16,717 nt of DNA from Selenomonas sp. (GTDB lineage Bacteria; Bacillota_C; Negativicutes; Selenomonadales; Selenomonadaceae): positions 1 to 16,717 of the forward strand of contig NZ_JAILKR010000080.1 of NCBI RefSeq assembly GCF_024693525.1. Reading direction: 5' to 3'. The notes beneath the pieces were generated by a model that worked only from the letters and a program-made list of their open reading frames with translations, made no database searches and was not told the origin of the DNA. Position numbers and translations under genes: made by a program. Each line of letters opens with the position of its first letter. Within the stretch, counting starts at the first letter, position 1. Shown here piece by piece: positions 7,109 to 14,256 of the stretch.

Positions 7109-8539
7109 ATGGCAGATTCAAAGGGACATCAGGGGATGAGTCCTCTGGTTCGTGGCCTCATCTGTGTGGCCATTGGTGCAATTATTTGGTTTATCCCGGC
7201 ACCGGCTGGTGTCGGACCGCAGGCATGGGGCCTGCTCGCCGTATTTATCGCAACGATTGCAGGCTTTATCCTGCAGCCAATGCCAATCGGTGCCATTGCA
7301 ATCATCGCTTGTGCGTTGTTGCCAGTTTTGGGCATCATGAAAGCTGGAGAGGCCTTGGCAGGTTTTTCCAATACGACGATTTGGCTCATCGTATCGGCAT
7401 TTATGTTTGCTGAGGGCTTCATCAAGACCGGTTTGGGCAAACGTATTTCCTATATGCTTCTTTCGAAGTTTGGCAGCAGTACGCTGCGTGTCGCTTACGT
7501 CATGAGTGCGGCAGATTTCATCATCGCGCCGTTTACGCCGTCCAATACGGCTCGTGGCGGTGGCATTATCTATCCGATTGTCCGCAGTGTCACGGCAGCT
7601 GTAGGTGCTGATGCTGAGACGGGCAAGAACAAGAAGACTGGTGCTTTCCTGATGTTCAGTGCCTATGCAGCTGTCATCACGTCGGCCTGCATCTTCCTGA
7701 CGGGCGCCTCGAACAACGTGCTTTGCAACACGCTGGCACAGGAGATGTTTGGTACTTCCATCGGCTGGGGCGAGTGGTTTATGGCCTGCATCATTCCAGG
7801 TCTTATCCTGACGATTGTTACGCCGTATATCCTGTATAAACTCATCAATCCGGAAATTCAGGATTCTCCGGAGACCATGGAGCTGGCGAAAAAAGAGCTC
7901 AGCGAGATGGGTGCTATGAGTCTCAAAGAGAAAATCCTTTGCGTTATCTTCATCGCTGCCCTTATCATGTGGGCAACGGGTTCTATCCATCATATTGACT
8001 CCGCTTTCGTCGCTTTGCTTGGCCTTTCTGCCATGCTGCTGACGAAAATCCTCGATTGGTCGGATATTACGAAACAGCATGGTGCCTGGGATGTCCTCGT
8101 ATGGATGGGCGTTCTTGTAAACATGGCGGCTTATCTTTCTAAGTTTGGTCTGATGAAGTGGTTTGCCGGTGTCATGGCTGCTCAGTTCGCTGGCATGCCT
8201 TGGATGACGATGCTGATTATCCTCAGCCTTGTCTATACTTTCGCTCATTATGTGCTGGCAAGTAACAGTGCGCATATCATGGCACTCTTTGCTGCCTTCG
8301 CTACGATTCTTGTAGCGGCTGGTGCGCCGGTACTCGGTGTATTGATTCTTTTAGGCGCGCTCTGCAACAGCGCATCGTTCCTCACCCATTATGGCTGTGG
8401 CGTTACGCCGATTTTCTTCGGGGCAAACTTCATGGGCCAGGGTCAGTGGTGGAAGATTGGTTTCATCATCACGATTCTTCATATCGTGGTCTGGATGGGC
8501 GTAGGCCTGCCGGTCATGAAACTTATCGGTATGCTGTAA
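7109..8539 (+). CDS. DASS-family dicarboxylate (anion:Na+ symporter or antiporter) permease
   Basis: The product (476 aa) is an inner-membrane carrier of the divalent anion:sodium symporter family (CitT/TtdT/YflS and plastid DiT1 relatives), which moves malate, succinate, fumarate, 2-oxoglutarate, citrate or tartrate. About 12 hydrophobic segments run through the length. Two signatures of the internally repeated fold are visible: PFTPSNTARGGG in the first half (SNT motif) and SFLTHYGCGVTPIFFG in the second. GGGAGGA precedes the ATG by 7 nt. It diverges from the sensor kinase gene and is followed by aspartase, so it probably imports or exchanges dicarboxylates for aspartate/fumarate fermentation. 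The substrate cannot be read from sequence; succinate antiport is a guess. Codon use is strongly biased, as in abundant proteins. Confidence 0.9.
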   Translation: MADSKGHQGMSPLVRGLICVAIGAIIWFIPAPAGVGPQAWGLLAVFIATIAGFILQPMPIGAIAIIACALLPVLGIMKAGEALAGFSNTTIWLIVSAFMFAEGFIKTGLGKRISYMLLSKFGSSTLRVAYVMSAADFIIAPFTPSNTARGGGIIYPIVRSVTAAVGADAETGKNKKTGAFLMFSAYAAVITSACIFLTGASNNVLCNTLAQEMFGTSIGWGEWFMACIIPGLILTIVTPYILYKLINPEIQDSPETMELAKKELSEMGAMSLKEKILCVIFIAALIMWATGSIHHIDSAFVALLGLSAMLLTKILDWSDITKQHGAWDVLVWMGVLVNMAAYLSKFGLMKWFAGVMAAQFAGMPWMTMLIILSLVYTFAHYVLASNSAHIMALFAAFATILVAAGAPVLGVLILLGALCNSASFLTHYGCGVTPIFFGANFMGQGQWWKIGFIITILHIVVWMGVGLPVMKLIGML

Positions 8540-8546
8540 GCTAGTA

Positions 8547-8574
8547 CAGACAGGGCTCGTAGGGGCCCTGTCTG
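8547..8574 (+). terminator. GC-rich hairpin after the transporter gene, without a U-tract
   Basis: CAGACAGGGC (8547-8556) pairs perfectly with GCCCTGTCTG (8565-8574), starting 8 nt after the stop codon. No T-run follows, so it is either a weak or factor-assisted terminator or a 3'-end stabiliser that lets some transcription pass into aspA. Confidence 0.55.
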
Positions 8575-8596
8575 CTGCCAGCTAAAACTGTCGGAA

Positions 8597-8617
8597 TTGT
8601 ACATAAAAAATGTACAA
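8597..8617. promoter_or_regulatory. Operator-like inverted repeat upstream of the aspA promoter
   Basis: TTGTACAT (8597-8604) and ATGTACAA (8610-8617) form an 8-bp perfect dyad with a 5-nt AAAAA centre, ending 30 bp before the -35 of the aspA promoter. The size and spacing suit a dimeric regulator. It does not match the FNR/CRP consensus. Confidence 0.5.
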
Positions 8618-8646
8618 TGAATAAGGACAAAAAATAAAAATTGTTC

Positions 8647-8675
8647 TTGCATGTATTTTGTATACATGATACAAT
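8647..8675 (+). promoter_or_regulatory. Candidate aspA promoter with dyad in the spacer
   Basis: TTGCAT (8647-8652), a 17-bp spacer and TACAAT (8670-8675) make a good vegetative promoter. CATGTAT (8650-8656)/ATACATG (8662-8668), a 7-bp dyad with a 5-nt centre, overlaps the -35 and spacer. A protein bound there would block polymerase. The leader to the aspA ATG is about 125 nt. Confidence 0.65.
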
Positions 8676-8805
8676 AAACGTAAATCAAGCGATTGTTTAA
8701 TCGAATGATTAATATCATTTATATTTACTAAAAACTATGATGTGGGGTTTTTGGTGCTGCCGCGGGGATATTTAGCGACAGGCAAAAGAAAGGAACGTGG
8801 AAAAA

Positions 8806-10194
8806 ATGAGAACAGAGCATGATTTCATCGGTGAGCTTCAGGTACCAGACGAGGTTTATTATGGTGTTCAGACGATGCGTGCCATTGATAACTTCAAAAT
8901 CACGGGCCAGACGATTGACCCGGATTTCGTTCAGGCTTTTGCTAAAGTAAAGAAAGCCGCTGCTATGGCTAACATGGCAACGGGCCGTCTGCCGAAAGAG
9001 ATTGGCGAGCCGCTGGTACAGGCAGCTGACGAGATTATCGAAGGAAAATGGCTTGACCAGTTCCCGGTTGACCCGATTCAGGGCGGTGCTGGTACTTCGG
9101 TCAACATGAATGTCAACGAAGTCCTCTGCAACCGTGCGCTGGAGATTATCGGCAAACCGAAAGGGAGCTACGATATCATTTCCCCGAACAATCACGCTAA
9201 CATGGCACAGTCCACGAACGACAGTTTCCCGACGAGCATCAAAGTATGCCTTTCCCACAAGGCAAAGAAACTGACGGCATCCTTGGATCGTCTGGCAACG
9301 GAGCTGGAGAAAAAATCCGTTGAGTACAAGGATATCCTCAAGATGGGCCGTACTCATCTGCAGGATGCTGTTCCTATCACGCTGGGTCAGGAGATGGGCT
9401 CTTACGCTTCCTCCATTCGTCGTGGTATCGACCGCATCAACCATGCCATCGATGGCATCCATGTCATGAACATGGGCGGCACGGCAGTTGGCACGGGCCT
9501 CAACGCTGAGCCGGAGTACATCAAGAAAGTGGCTGAGACTCTCTCCGAGGTTACGGGTGAGAAATACATCACGGCTGACAACATCATCGATGCAACGAAC
9601 AACACCGATGGTTTCTCGGACGTATCCAGCGCAATGAAGACGACGGCGCTCGTCCTCATCAAGATGGCTAACGATTTCCGCATGATGGCTTCTGGTCCGC
9701 GCTGCGGTTTCAATGAGCTCAAGTTGCCGAAACGCCAGCCGGGTTCTTCCATCATGCCGGGCAAAGTCAATCCGGTTATTGCTGAAGTTCTCGATCAGGC
9801 TTGCTATCAGGTTATCGCAAACGATATCGCTGTTTCCCTGGGCGTTGAAAACGGCCAGTTCGAACTCAATGTCATGGAACCGGTTATCAGCTTCAACATG
9901 TTCAACTCCATGAAGTACATGTCCAATGCTGTAGATACTTTTGTTGACAAGCTCCTCATCGATTTGGAGCCGAACAAAGAGCAGTGCCAGGAATGGCTTG
10001 ACAAGAGTGTCGGTGTTGTCACGGCTATGCTCCCCCATATCGGCTATGAGAATTCCGCTATGATTGCGAAGGAAGCATACAACACGGGCAAACCGGTTCG
10101 TCAGGTCATCCTCGAGAAGGGCCTCATCTCCCAGGAGAAGATGGAGAAGATTCTTTCCCCGAAACAGATGACGACTCCGGGTATTGCTGGTTAA
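8806..10194 (+). CDS. aspA: Aspartate ammonia-lyase (aspartase)
   Basis: The enzyme (462 aa) converts L-aspartate to fumarate and ammonia. It belongs to the aspartase/fumarase superfamily. The SS-loop signature GSSIMPGKVNP is at 313-323 with the catalytic serine at 314/315. Aspartase rather than class II fumarase is indicated by YYGVQTMRA, VKKAAAMAN, QFPVDPIQGGAGTSVNMN and GRTHLQDAVP, which track E. coli AspA closely. I start at ATG 8806 (AAGGA at 8790-8794, spacer 11 nt); GTG at 8797 would be only 2 nt from that site. A promoter at 8647-8675 and a terminator at 10229-10263 suggest its own transcript, with possible read-through from the transporter. Codon use is highly biased, as expected for an abundant catabolic enzyme. 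Confidence 0.95.
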   Translation: MRTEHDFIGELQVPDEVYYGVQTMRAIDNFKITGQTIDPDFVQAFAKVKKAAAMANMATGRLPKEIGEPLVQAADEIIEGKWLDQFPVDPIQGGAGTSVNMNVNEVLCNRALEIIGKPKGSYDIISPNNHANMAQSTNDSFPTSIKVCLSHKAKKLTASLDRLATELEKKSVEYKDILKMGRTHLQDAVPITLGQEMGSYASSIRRGIDRINHAIDGIHVMNMGGTAVGTGLNAEPEYIKKVAETLSEVTGEKYITADNIIDATNNTDGFSDVSSAMKTTALVLIKMANDFRMMASGPRCGFNELKLPKRQPGSSIMPGKVNPVIAEVLDQACYQVIANDIAVSLGVENGQFELNVMEPVISFNMFNSMKYMSNAVDTFVDKLLIDLEPNKEQCQEWLDKSVGVVTAMLPHIGYENSAMIAKEAYNTGKPVRQVILEKGLISQEKMEKILSPKQMTTPGIAG

Positions 10195-10228
10195 TCGCCT
10201 AACCAAGAAAATTTCTATAGATTCCCAG

Positions 10229-10263
10229 AAAACACCCCAGGGCATAGGTCCTGGGGTGTTTTT
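10229..10263 (+). terminator. aspA terminator
   Basis: A 13-bp perfect stem, AAAACACCCCAGG (10229-10241) with CCTGGGGTGTTTT (10250-10262), has an 8-nt loop and ends in a T-run, 35 nt after the aspA stop codon. It is a canonical intrinsic terminator. Confidence 0.92.
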
Positions 10264-10307
10264 GTGTTACCATGGTTACGGAAATGTGTGATGGAGTTTG
10301 TTACAAT

Positions 10308-10321
10308 CAGATTCGAATCTG
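10308..10321. promoter_or_regulatory. 14-bp palindrome upstream of the ferredoxin gene
   Basis: CAGATTCGAATCTG is perfectly palindromic and ends 30 bp before the GTG start. It occupies the place where a -35 box would be for the likely -10 (TATTAT, 10331-10336), and no consensus -35 is present. It is a candidate regulator site. Confidence 0.45.
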
Positions 10322-10351
10322 TAGGCTGTATATTATATAGGAGGTTTTATT

Positions 10352-10537
10352 GTGAAAGGCTATGTGGATAAAGATTTATGTGTAGGTTGTGGAATGTGCA
10401 CGGGCGCGTGCCCGGAAGGGTTTCGCATGGGGGAGGATGGATTGGCAGAAGGCTGGCAGGATTTGCCGGACAGCAGTATCGATGATGCCAGACAGGCAGC
10501 AGAAGATTGTCCGGTAGGAGCTATAACCGTAAAGTAA
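10352..10537 (+). CDS. Small ferredoxin, probably one [4Fe-4S] cluster
   Basis: A 61-aa electron carrier. Cys10, Cys13 and Cys16 (CVGCGMC) and Cys53 (DCPVGAI) are the expected four ligands of a single cluster. Cys20 (GACP) is also present; in thermophilic one-cluster ferredoxins the matching cysteine forms a disulfide with a second cysteine, but here no partner exists. Many Asp/Glu residues make it acidic, as usual. The start is GTG at 10352 with GGAGG about 9 nt upstream. It stands alone between the aspA terminator and the fol operon, so the redox partner is unknown. A tungsten/molybdenum, hydrogenase or pyruvate oxidoreductase partner is possible but not supported by context. Confidence 0.9.
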   Translation: MKGYVDKDLCVGCGMCTGACPEGFRMGEDGLAEGWQDLPDSSIDDARQAAEDCPVGAITVK

Positions 10538-10565
10538 AGGTTGCGCTATGCGGGCGTTCTTTCTC

Positions 10566-10594
10566 TTGCGGTGTAATTCGTTCTAGTATATTAT
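10566..10594 (+). promoter_or_regulatory. Candidate promoter of the folate operon
   Basis: TTGCGG (10566-10571), a 17-bp spacer and TATTAT (10589-10594) lie about 35 nt before the folE GTG. The segment TATATTATATAAGGAG is nearly the same as the one before the ferredoxin gene (TATATTATATAGGAGG). Confidence 0.55.
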
Positions 10595-10628
10595 ATAAGG
10601 AGTATTGACTTTAGAGGGGACGGTTACC

Positions 10629-11201
10629 GTGGGCAAGATGAATGAAAAGGCAATTCAGGCGATGCGTGACTTTCTTGATGCTGTCGGTGTGGATATCGAG
10701 GCACGGGGGATGGAAAAAACACCAGCGCGCGTAGCTGAGATGTATCAGTTCTTGTTCGATGGCATGGGGAAGGATACGTCAGCGATTTGGGGGGAGACCT
10801 TTGATGCTGGCTCGGATGGCATTGTGGCCGTCCGCAATATTCCTTTTTACTCAATGTGCGAACATCATCTGGTGCCGTTTTTTGGCGAGGTGAGTATTGC
10901 TTATCTGCCAACAGATGGCCGGGTGGCTGGGTTTTCGAAATTTTCGAAGCTCGTGGAAGTCCTCTCCCATCAGCCGCAACTGCAAGAACGGCTGACGGCT
11001 CAGATTGCCGCCGCAGTCCAGCGTGACCTCCAAGCTCGAGGGGTGCTGGTTGTGGTCGAGGCCAAACAGCTCTGCATGACCATGCGTGGCGACCTCGCGC
11101 ATGGCACGCGGACCGTCACGTCGGAGAAAAACGGGGTGTTTCAAACGGATTCCGCGCTCTATCAGCAGGCATGGATGATTCTAGGAGGAGAAAAATCATA
11201 A
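10629..11201 (+). CDS. folE: GTP cyclohydrolase I
   Basis: The enzyme (190 aa) opens GTP to 7,8-dihydroneopterin triphosphate, the first step of folate synthesis. Zinc ligands Cys77 and His80 lie in SMCEHHLVPFFG and Cys149 in QLCMTMRG. GFSKFSKLVE and the motif HQPQLQERLT are also typical. Length equals the usual type I enzyme. Start choice: GTG at 10629 has GAGGGGA 8 nt upstream, whereas the upstream TTG at 10605 is only 2 nt from its GGAG; ATG 10638 is less well placed. The stop codon overlaps the folP start by one base (TAATG), so the two are translationally coupled. This is the first gene of the five-gene fol-ung operon. Confidence 0.95.
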   Translation: MGKMNEKAIQAMRDFLDAVGVDIEARGMEKTPARVAEMYQFLFDGMGKDTSAIWGETFDAGSDGIVAVRNIPFYSMCEHHLVPFFGEVSIAYLPTDGRVAGFSKFSKLVEVLSHQPQLQERLTAQIAAAVQRDLQARGVLVVVEAKQLCMTMRGDLAHGTRTVTSEKNGVFQTDSALYQQAWMILGGEKS

Positions 11202-12046
11202 TGACTGCAAAGCGCACGTATACGTTCACCGATGGAAAATCACTGACCCTGGGAGAGCGTACCCTGGTCATGGGCATTCTCAATGTGACGCCGGATTCCT
11301 TTTCGGATGGCGGCAAGTGGAATACCCGGGACAAGATGCTCTACCACATGGAGCAGATGGTCAAAGACGGTGCCGATATCATTGATATCGGTGCGGAGTC
11401 AAGCCGTCCGGGTTTTACGGTGATGCCGGCGGAAGAAGAGATTGAGCGATTACTGCCGTTTCTGGATGCCCTTATTCCGGAATGTCCCGTGCCCGTATCG
11501 GTGGACACTTTTAAAGCGGAGACAGCCCGGGTGGCGGCTGAGCACGGTGTTCACATGCTCAATGATATCTGGGGCATGCAGTATGAGAAAGAGCCCGGAA
11601 AGATGGCTGCGGTGGCAGCGGAATGTGGGCTGCCCATTGTGGTCATGCACAATCAGGACACCAAAGAATACGCAGGGGATATCATCGATTCCATGAAGGA
11701 TTTTTTCCGCCGGTCGATTGCTTTGGCTGACGCTGCGGGGATGAAGCGGGAAAATATCATTTTGGATCCCGGCATTGGCTTTGGCAAGACGCCAGAAGGC
11801 AATGTGGAGGTCCTTCGCCGGCAGCAGGAGCTTTTGACCATTGATGGCGAAGAATATCCGCTGCTGTTGGGGACCAGCCGCAAGAGCTTTATCGGGGCGG
11901 CGCTGGATTTGCCCGTCGAGGAGCGCATGGAAGCTACCGGAGCTACTTGCGTTATCGGCATTATGAAAGGGGCAGGCATCGTCAGAGTGCATGACGTGAA
12001 GCCAATCGCAAGAATGTGCCGTATGACGGATGTTATATTAGACTAA
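11201..12046 (+). CDS. folP: Dihydropteroate synthase
   Basis: The enzyme (281 aa) joins dihydropterin pyrophosphate to p-aminobenzoate and is the sulfonamide target. The TIM-barrel motifs are all present in order: MGILNVTPDSFSDGG (24-38), DIGAESSRPG (62-71), NDIWG (121-125), VVMHN (147-151), LDPGIGFGKT (188-197), GTSRKSFIG (224-232) and RVHDV (262-266). These include the loop-2 Ser/Arg/Pro and the Lys/Arg/His residues that bind substrate. The start at 11201 has GGAGGAG 10 nt upstream and overlaps the folE stop by one base. Twelve bases separate it from folB. Confidence 0.96.
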   Translation: MTAKRTYTFTDGKSLTLGERTLVMGILNVTPDSFSDGGKWNTRDKMLYHMEQMVKDGADIIDIGAESSRPGFTVMPAEEEIERLLPFLDALIPECPVPVSVDTFKAETARVAAEHGVHMLNDIWGMQYEKEPGKMAAVAAECGLPIVVMHNQDTKEYAGDIIDSMKDFFRRSIALADAAGMKRENIILDPGIGFGKTPEGNVEVLRRQQELLTIDGEEYPLLLGTSRKSFIGAALDLPVEERMEATGATCVIGIMKGAGIVRVHDVKPIARMCRMTDVILD

Positions 12047-12058
12047 GGTGAAGATACG

Positions 12059-12421
12059 ATGGATAAAATAAAACTTACGGGACTGGATTTTTACGGCTAT
12101 CATGGCTGTCTGCCGGAGGAACGTAAACAGGGCCAGCATTTCCTGTTGGATATCACGATGTATGCGGATTTGAAGGTGGCGGGGCAGACCGATGATTTGT
12201 CGGCTACGATCAATTATGCCGAGGTCTATGAGACAGCTAAGAAGATTGTGGAGGGCGAGCCCTGTCAGCTTATCGAGGCAGTAGGAGAGCGGACTGCAGC
12301 GGCAATTCTCCGCGACTATGATAAAGTACAGAAAGTCCGCGTGACGGTTCATAAGCCGCAGGCACCTATCCCCGGTAAGTTTGAGGATGCGGCTATCAGT
12401 GTAGTAAGGACGCGCTCATGA
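12059..12421 (+). CDS. folB: Dihydroneopterin aldolase
   Basis: The enzyme (120 aa) cleaves 7,8-dihydroneopterin to 6-hydroxymethyl-dihydropterin and glycolaldehyde. FYGYHGCLPEERKQGQHF near the N-terminus contains the family glutamate, INYAEVYE follows at mid-length, and HKPQAPIPGKFEDAAI near the C-terminus carries the catalytic lysine. Length is standard. AAGGTGA is the ribosome-binding site. The stop codon overlaps the start of the next gene (ATGA, 4 nt). Confidence 0.94.
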   Translation: MDKIKLTGLDFYGYHGCLPEERKQGQHFLLDITMYADLKVAGQTDDLSATINYAEVYETAKKIVEGEPCQLIEAVGERTAAAILRDYDKVQKVRVTVHKPQAPIPGKFEDAAISVVRTRS

Positions 12422-13443
12422 ACGAGAAAGATACCGCCTACACGATTTGGCTTAGCCTTGGTGCCAATCTGGGGAATCGTGGGGAAACGATCCGCGAGGC
12501 ACTGCGAAAAATCGCCGCTATTCCGGCCACCTGTCTTTGGCAGGTGGCTTCTTTCTATGAAACGGCTCCCTGGGGGAAACTCGACCAGCCGGGGTTTATC
12601 AATACCGTGGCGGCTGTAAAGACCGAACTGCCGGTGCTGGCATTCCTGCATGAAACTCAGCGTATTGAGTGGGAGCTGGGGCGGGTTCGGCATGAACATT
12701 GGGGGGCGCGGACCATTGACATTGATTTGCTGGTTGCAGAGGGGCAGCAATCGGATTGCGAAGAACTGCAGTTGCCACATCCTTATTTGACGGAGCGGGC
12801 ATTTGTGCTTTACCCGCTGCGGGATATTGCGGGCAGTCTCGTGGTGAAGGGAAAGCCTGTGGCCGCTTGGTGTGAGGAACCCTCCATTAAGGAGCAGGAA
12901 ATTTCCTTGGCGGCAGAGCTTGATAGTCCCTGGCCGCTGCAGCTGATTGCGGCAATTGACGAGAACCGGGGGCTGGGTTGCAAGGGCCGTTTACTGGCAC
13001 ATGTTCCCGCTGATTTGGCGCGTTTCAAGGCGTTGACGGCTGGCCAGGTGGTCATCATGGGGCGAAAAACAGCGGCGAGTCTGCCCGGCGGCGCGCCGCT
13101 CAAGGGGCGCATCAATGTGGTACTTTCGCGCAGCCTGCCGGACCTTCCAGGTTTTATCCTTTGCCGTGACTTGACGGACTTATGGCAAAAACTTGGCGAA
13201 TTGAAGCGGAATCATCCTGGAAAACAGTTTTGGTGTATTGGCGGTGGCGAAGTTTACCGCCAATTACTGCCCTATGTGCGAAGGGCTGAGATTACCCAGC
13301 TGCGGGGGGGATTTGAGGCGGATACCTGGCTGCCGGAGCTTTTGGGGTTCCGGCTTGCAGGGGAGGAAGAAATGGCGCAGGGCAGTTTTCAATGTTGGCT
13401 GCGTATCAATAGGGAGAGGAAAGACGATGGAAATATTTCATAA
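12418..13443 (+). CDS. folKA: Fused HPPK-DHFR (folK-folA): pterin pyrophosphokinase plus dihydrofolate reductase
   Basis: One 341-aa frame carries two folate enzymes. Residues 8-155 are [40 protein letters not shown] (D101/D103 bind magnesium) and [17 protein letters not shown] linker (about 156-173) leads to DHFR at 174-335: [24 protein letters not shown] with the catalytic acid D199, VVIMGRKT (211-218), GRINVVLSR and [12 protein letters not shown] (274-285). Odd points in the DHFR half are Ala194 where nearly all bacterial DHFRs have Trp (LLAH instead of LLWH), and MGRKTAAS instead of the usual MGRKTWES/YES. The start overlaps the folB stop (ATGA) and the 3' end overlaps ung by 17 nt. The domain assignment is firm. 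Trimethoprim binding may differ from typical DHFRs (inference). Confidence 0.92.
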   Translation: MNEKDTAYTIWLSLGANLGNRGETIREALRKIAAIPATCLWQVASFYETAPWGKLDQPGFINTVAAVKTELPVLAFLHETQRIEWELGRVRHEHWGARTIDIDLLVAEGQQSDCEELQLPHPYLTERAFVLYPLRDIAGSLVVKGKPVAAWCEEPSIKEQEISLAAELDSPWPLQLIAAIDENRGLGCKGRLLAHVPADLARFKALTAGQVVIMGRKTAASLPGGAPLKGRINVVLSRSLPDLPGFILCRDLTDLWQKLGELKRNHPGKQFWCIGGGEVYRQLLPYVRRAEITQLRGGFEADTWLPELLGFRLAGEEEMAQGSFQCWLRINRERKDDGNIS

Positions 13444-14101
13444 TGATTGGGCGGAACTGCTGGCAGACGAATTGCAACAGCCGTATTATCGCGAGCTTCG
13501 GCAGTTTTTGATACAGGAATACCGCACGCATCGCATTTATCCCGATATGTTTGCGATATTCAATGCGCTTCATTATACTGCTTATCATGATACGAAAGTA
13601 GTGATTTTGGGGCAGGACCCCTATCACGGACCTGGACAGGCCCACGGCCTTTCCTTTTCCGTACTGCCGGGGGTACAGCCGCCGCCGTCCCTGCTCAATA
13701 TCTTCAAGGAATTGCAGACGGACCTGGGGTGTACCATCCCCAATAACGGCTGCCTGAAACCTTGGGCGGAGCAGGGCGTATTGCTGCTCAACACCGTGCT
13801 GACGGTGCGGGAACATCAGGCAGGTTCCCATCAGCACCGTGGTTGGGAAACCTTCACGGACAAAATTATCAGTTTGCTCAATGAGCGCGAGAAACCCATG
13901 GCCTTTATCCTTTGGGGATCGCCGGCTCGCCGCAAGAAGCAGATGATTACCAATCCCCAGCACTATATCGTCGAATCCCCCCATCCCAGTCCGCTGTCGG
14001 CCCATCGCGGCTTCTTTGGCAGCCGGCCCTTTTCGAAGGTAAATGACTTTTTGCAGGCGACAGGGCAGGAGCCCATCAATTGGCAGCTGCCGAATATATA
14101 A
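13427..14101 (+). CDS. ung: Uracil-DNA glycosylase, family 1
   Basis: The enzyme (224 aa) removes uracil from [21 protein letters not shown] (62-79) contains the catalytic Asp64, and [11 protein letters not shown] (186-196) is the second active-site motif with His186. [20 protein letters not shown] is also characteristic. Length matches E. coli Ung. I start at ATG 13427 because AGGGAGAGGA lies just upstream; the frame stays open well into folKA, but that upstream part is the shadow of the reductase gene. It overlaps folKA by 17 nt and is the last gene before a strong terminator, so uracil excision is co-expressed with folate and thymidylate supply. Confidence 0.96.
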   Translation: MEIFHNDWAELLADELQQPYYRELRQFLIQEYRTHRIYPDMFAIFNALHYTAYHDTKVVILGQDPYHGPGQAHGLSFSVLPGVQPPPSLLNIFKELQTDLGCTIPNNGCLKPWAEQGVLLLNTVLTVREHQAGSHQHRGWETFTDKIISLLNEREKPMAFILWGSPARRKKQMITNPQHYIVESPHPSPLSAHRGFFGSRPFSKVNDFLQATGQEPINWQLPNI

Positions 14102-14122
14102 TTCGGTTTGGTCTTGGGACGG

Positions 14123-14158
14123 AATAACGGCACCTCCTTTTGAGGTGCCGTTATTTTG
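14123..14158 (+). terminator. Terminator of the fol-ung operon
   Basis: A 14-bp perfect stem, AATAACGGCACCTC (14123-14136) with GAGGTGCCGTTATT (14142-14155), has a 5-nt loop and ends in T residues, 21 nt after the ung stop codon. Confidence 0.92.
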
Positions 14159-14179
14159 TGGAATCGGTTCTACTTTTTC

Positions 14180-14208
14180 TTGCCTTTTAGCGGTAAATGG
14201 CCTAAAAT
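14180..14208 (+). promoter_or_regulatory. Candidate promoter and dyad of the LacI-family gene
   Basis: TTGCCT (14180-14185), a 17-bp spacer and TAAAAT (14203-14208). An inverted repeat TTTTAG (14185-14190)/CTAAAA (14202-14207), 11 nt apart, overlaps both boxes and could be an autoregulatory operator. Confidence 0.5.
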
Positions 14209-14256
14209 AATAGTAGACTACAGCAATAAATGAATCCATGGAGGATCGCAGAGGAA

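Noticed and set aside
7118..8275. 385-codon minus-strand frame opposite the dicarboxylate carrier
   Set aside because: Same cause: biased codons in an abundant membrane protein. The translation is rich in Arg, His and Asp without domain features.
8806..10194. Class II fumarase as an alternative to aspartase
   Set aside because: The superfamily signature is shared, but GGAGTSVNMN, QFPVD and GRTHLQDAVP follow aspartase rather than the fumarase forms.
8728..10245. Long open frame (505 codons) on the minus strand opposite aspA
   Set aside because: It is a shadow. aspA has strongly biased codon use that avoids the sense codons producing antisense stops. The antisense protein shows no recognisable motif and no ribosome-binding site.
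10538..10628. Tetrahydrofolate riboswitch upstream of folE
   Set aside because: The leader is short and AT-rich and lacks the paired core expected of that aptamer. I see only a promoter and ribosome-binding site.
13238..13426. N-terminal extension of the uracil-DNA glycosylase
   Set aside because: The frame is open, but this part overlaps the DHFR domain. The protein family begins at the 13427 ATG, which has a strong ribosome-binding site.
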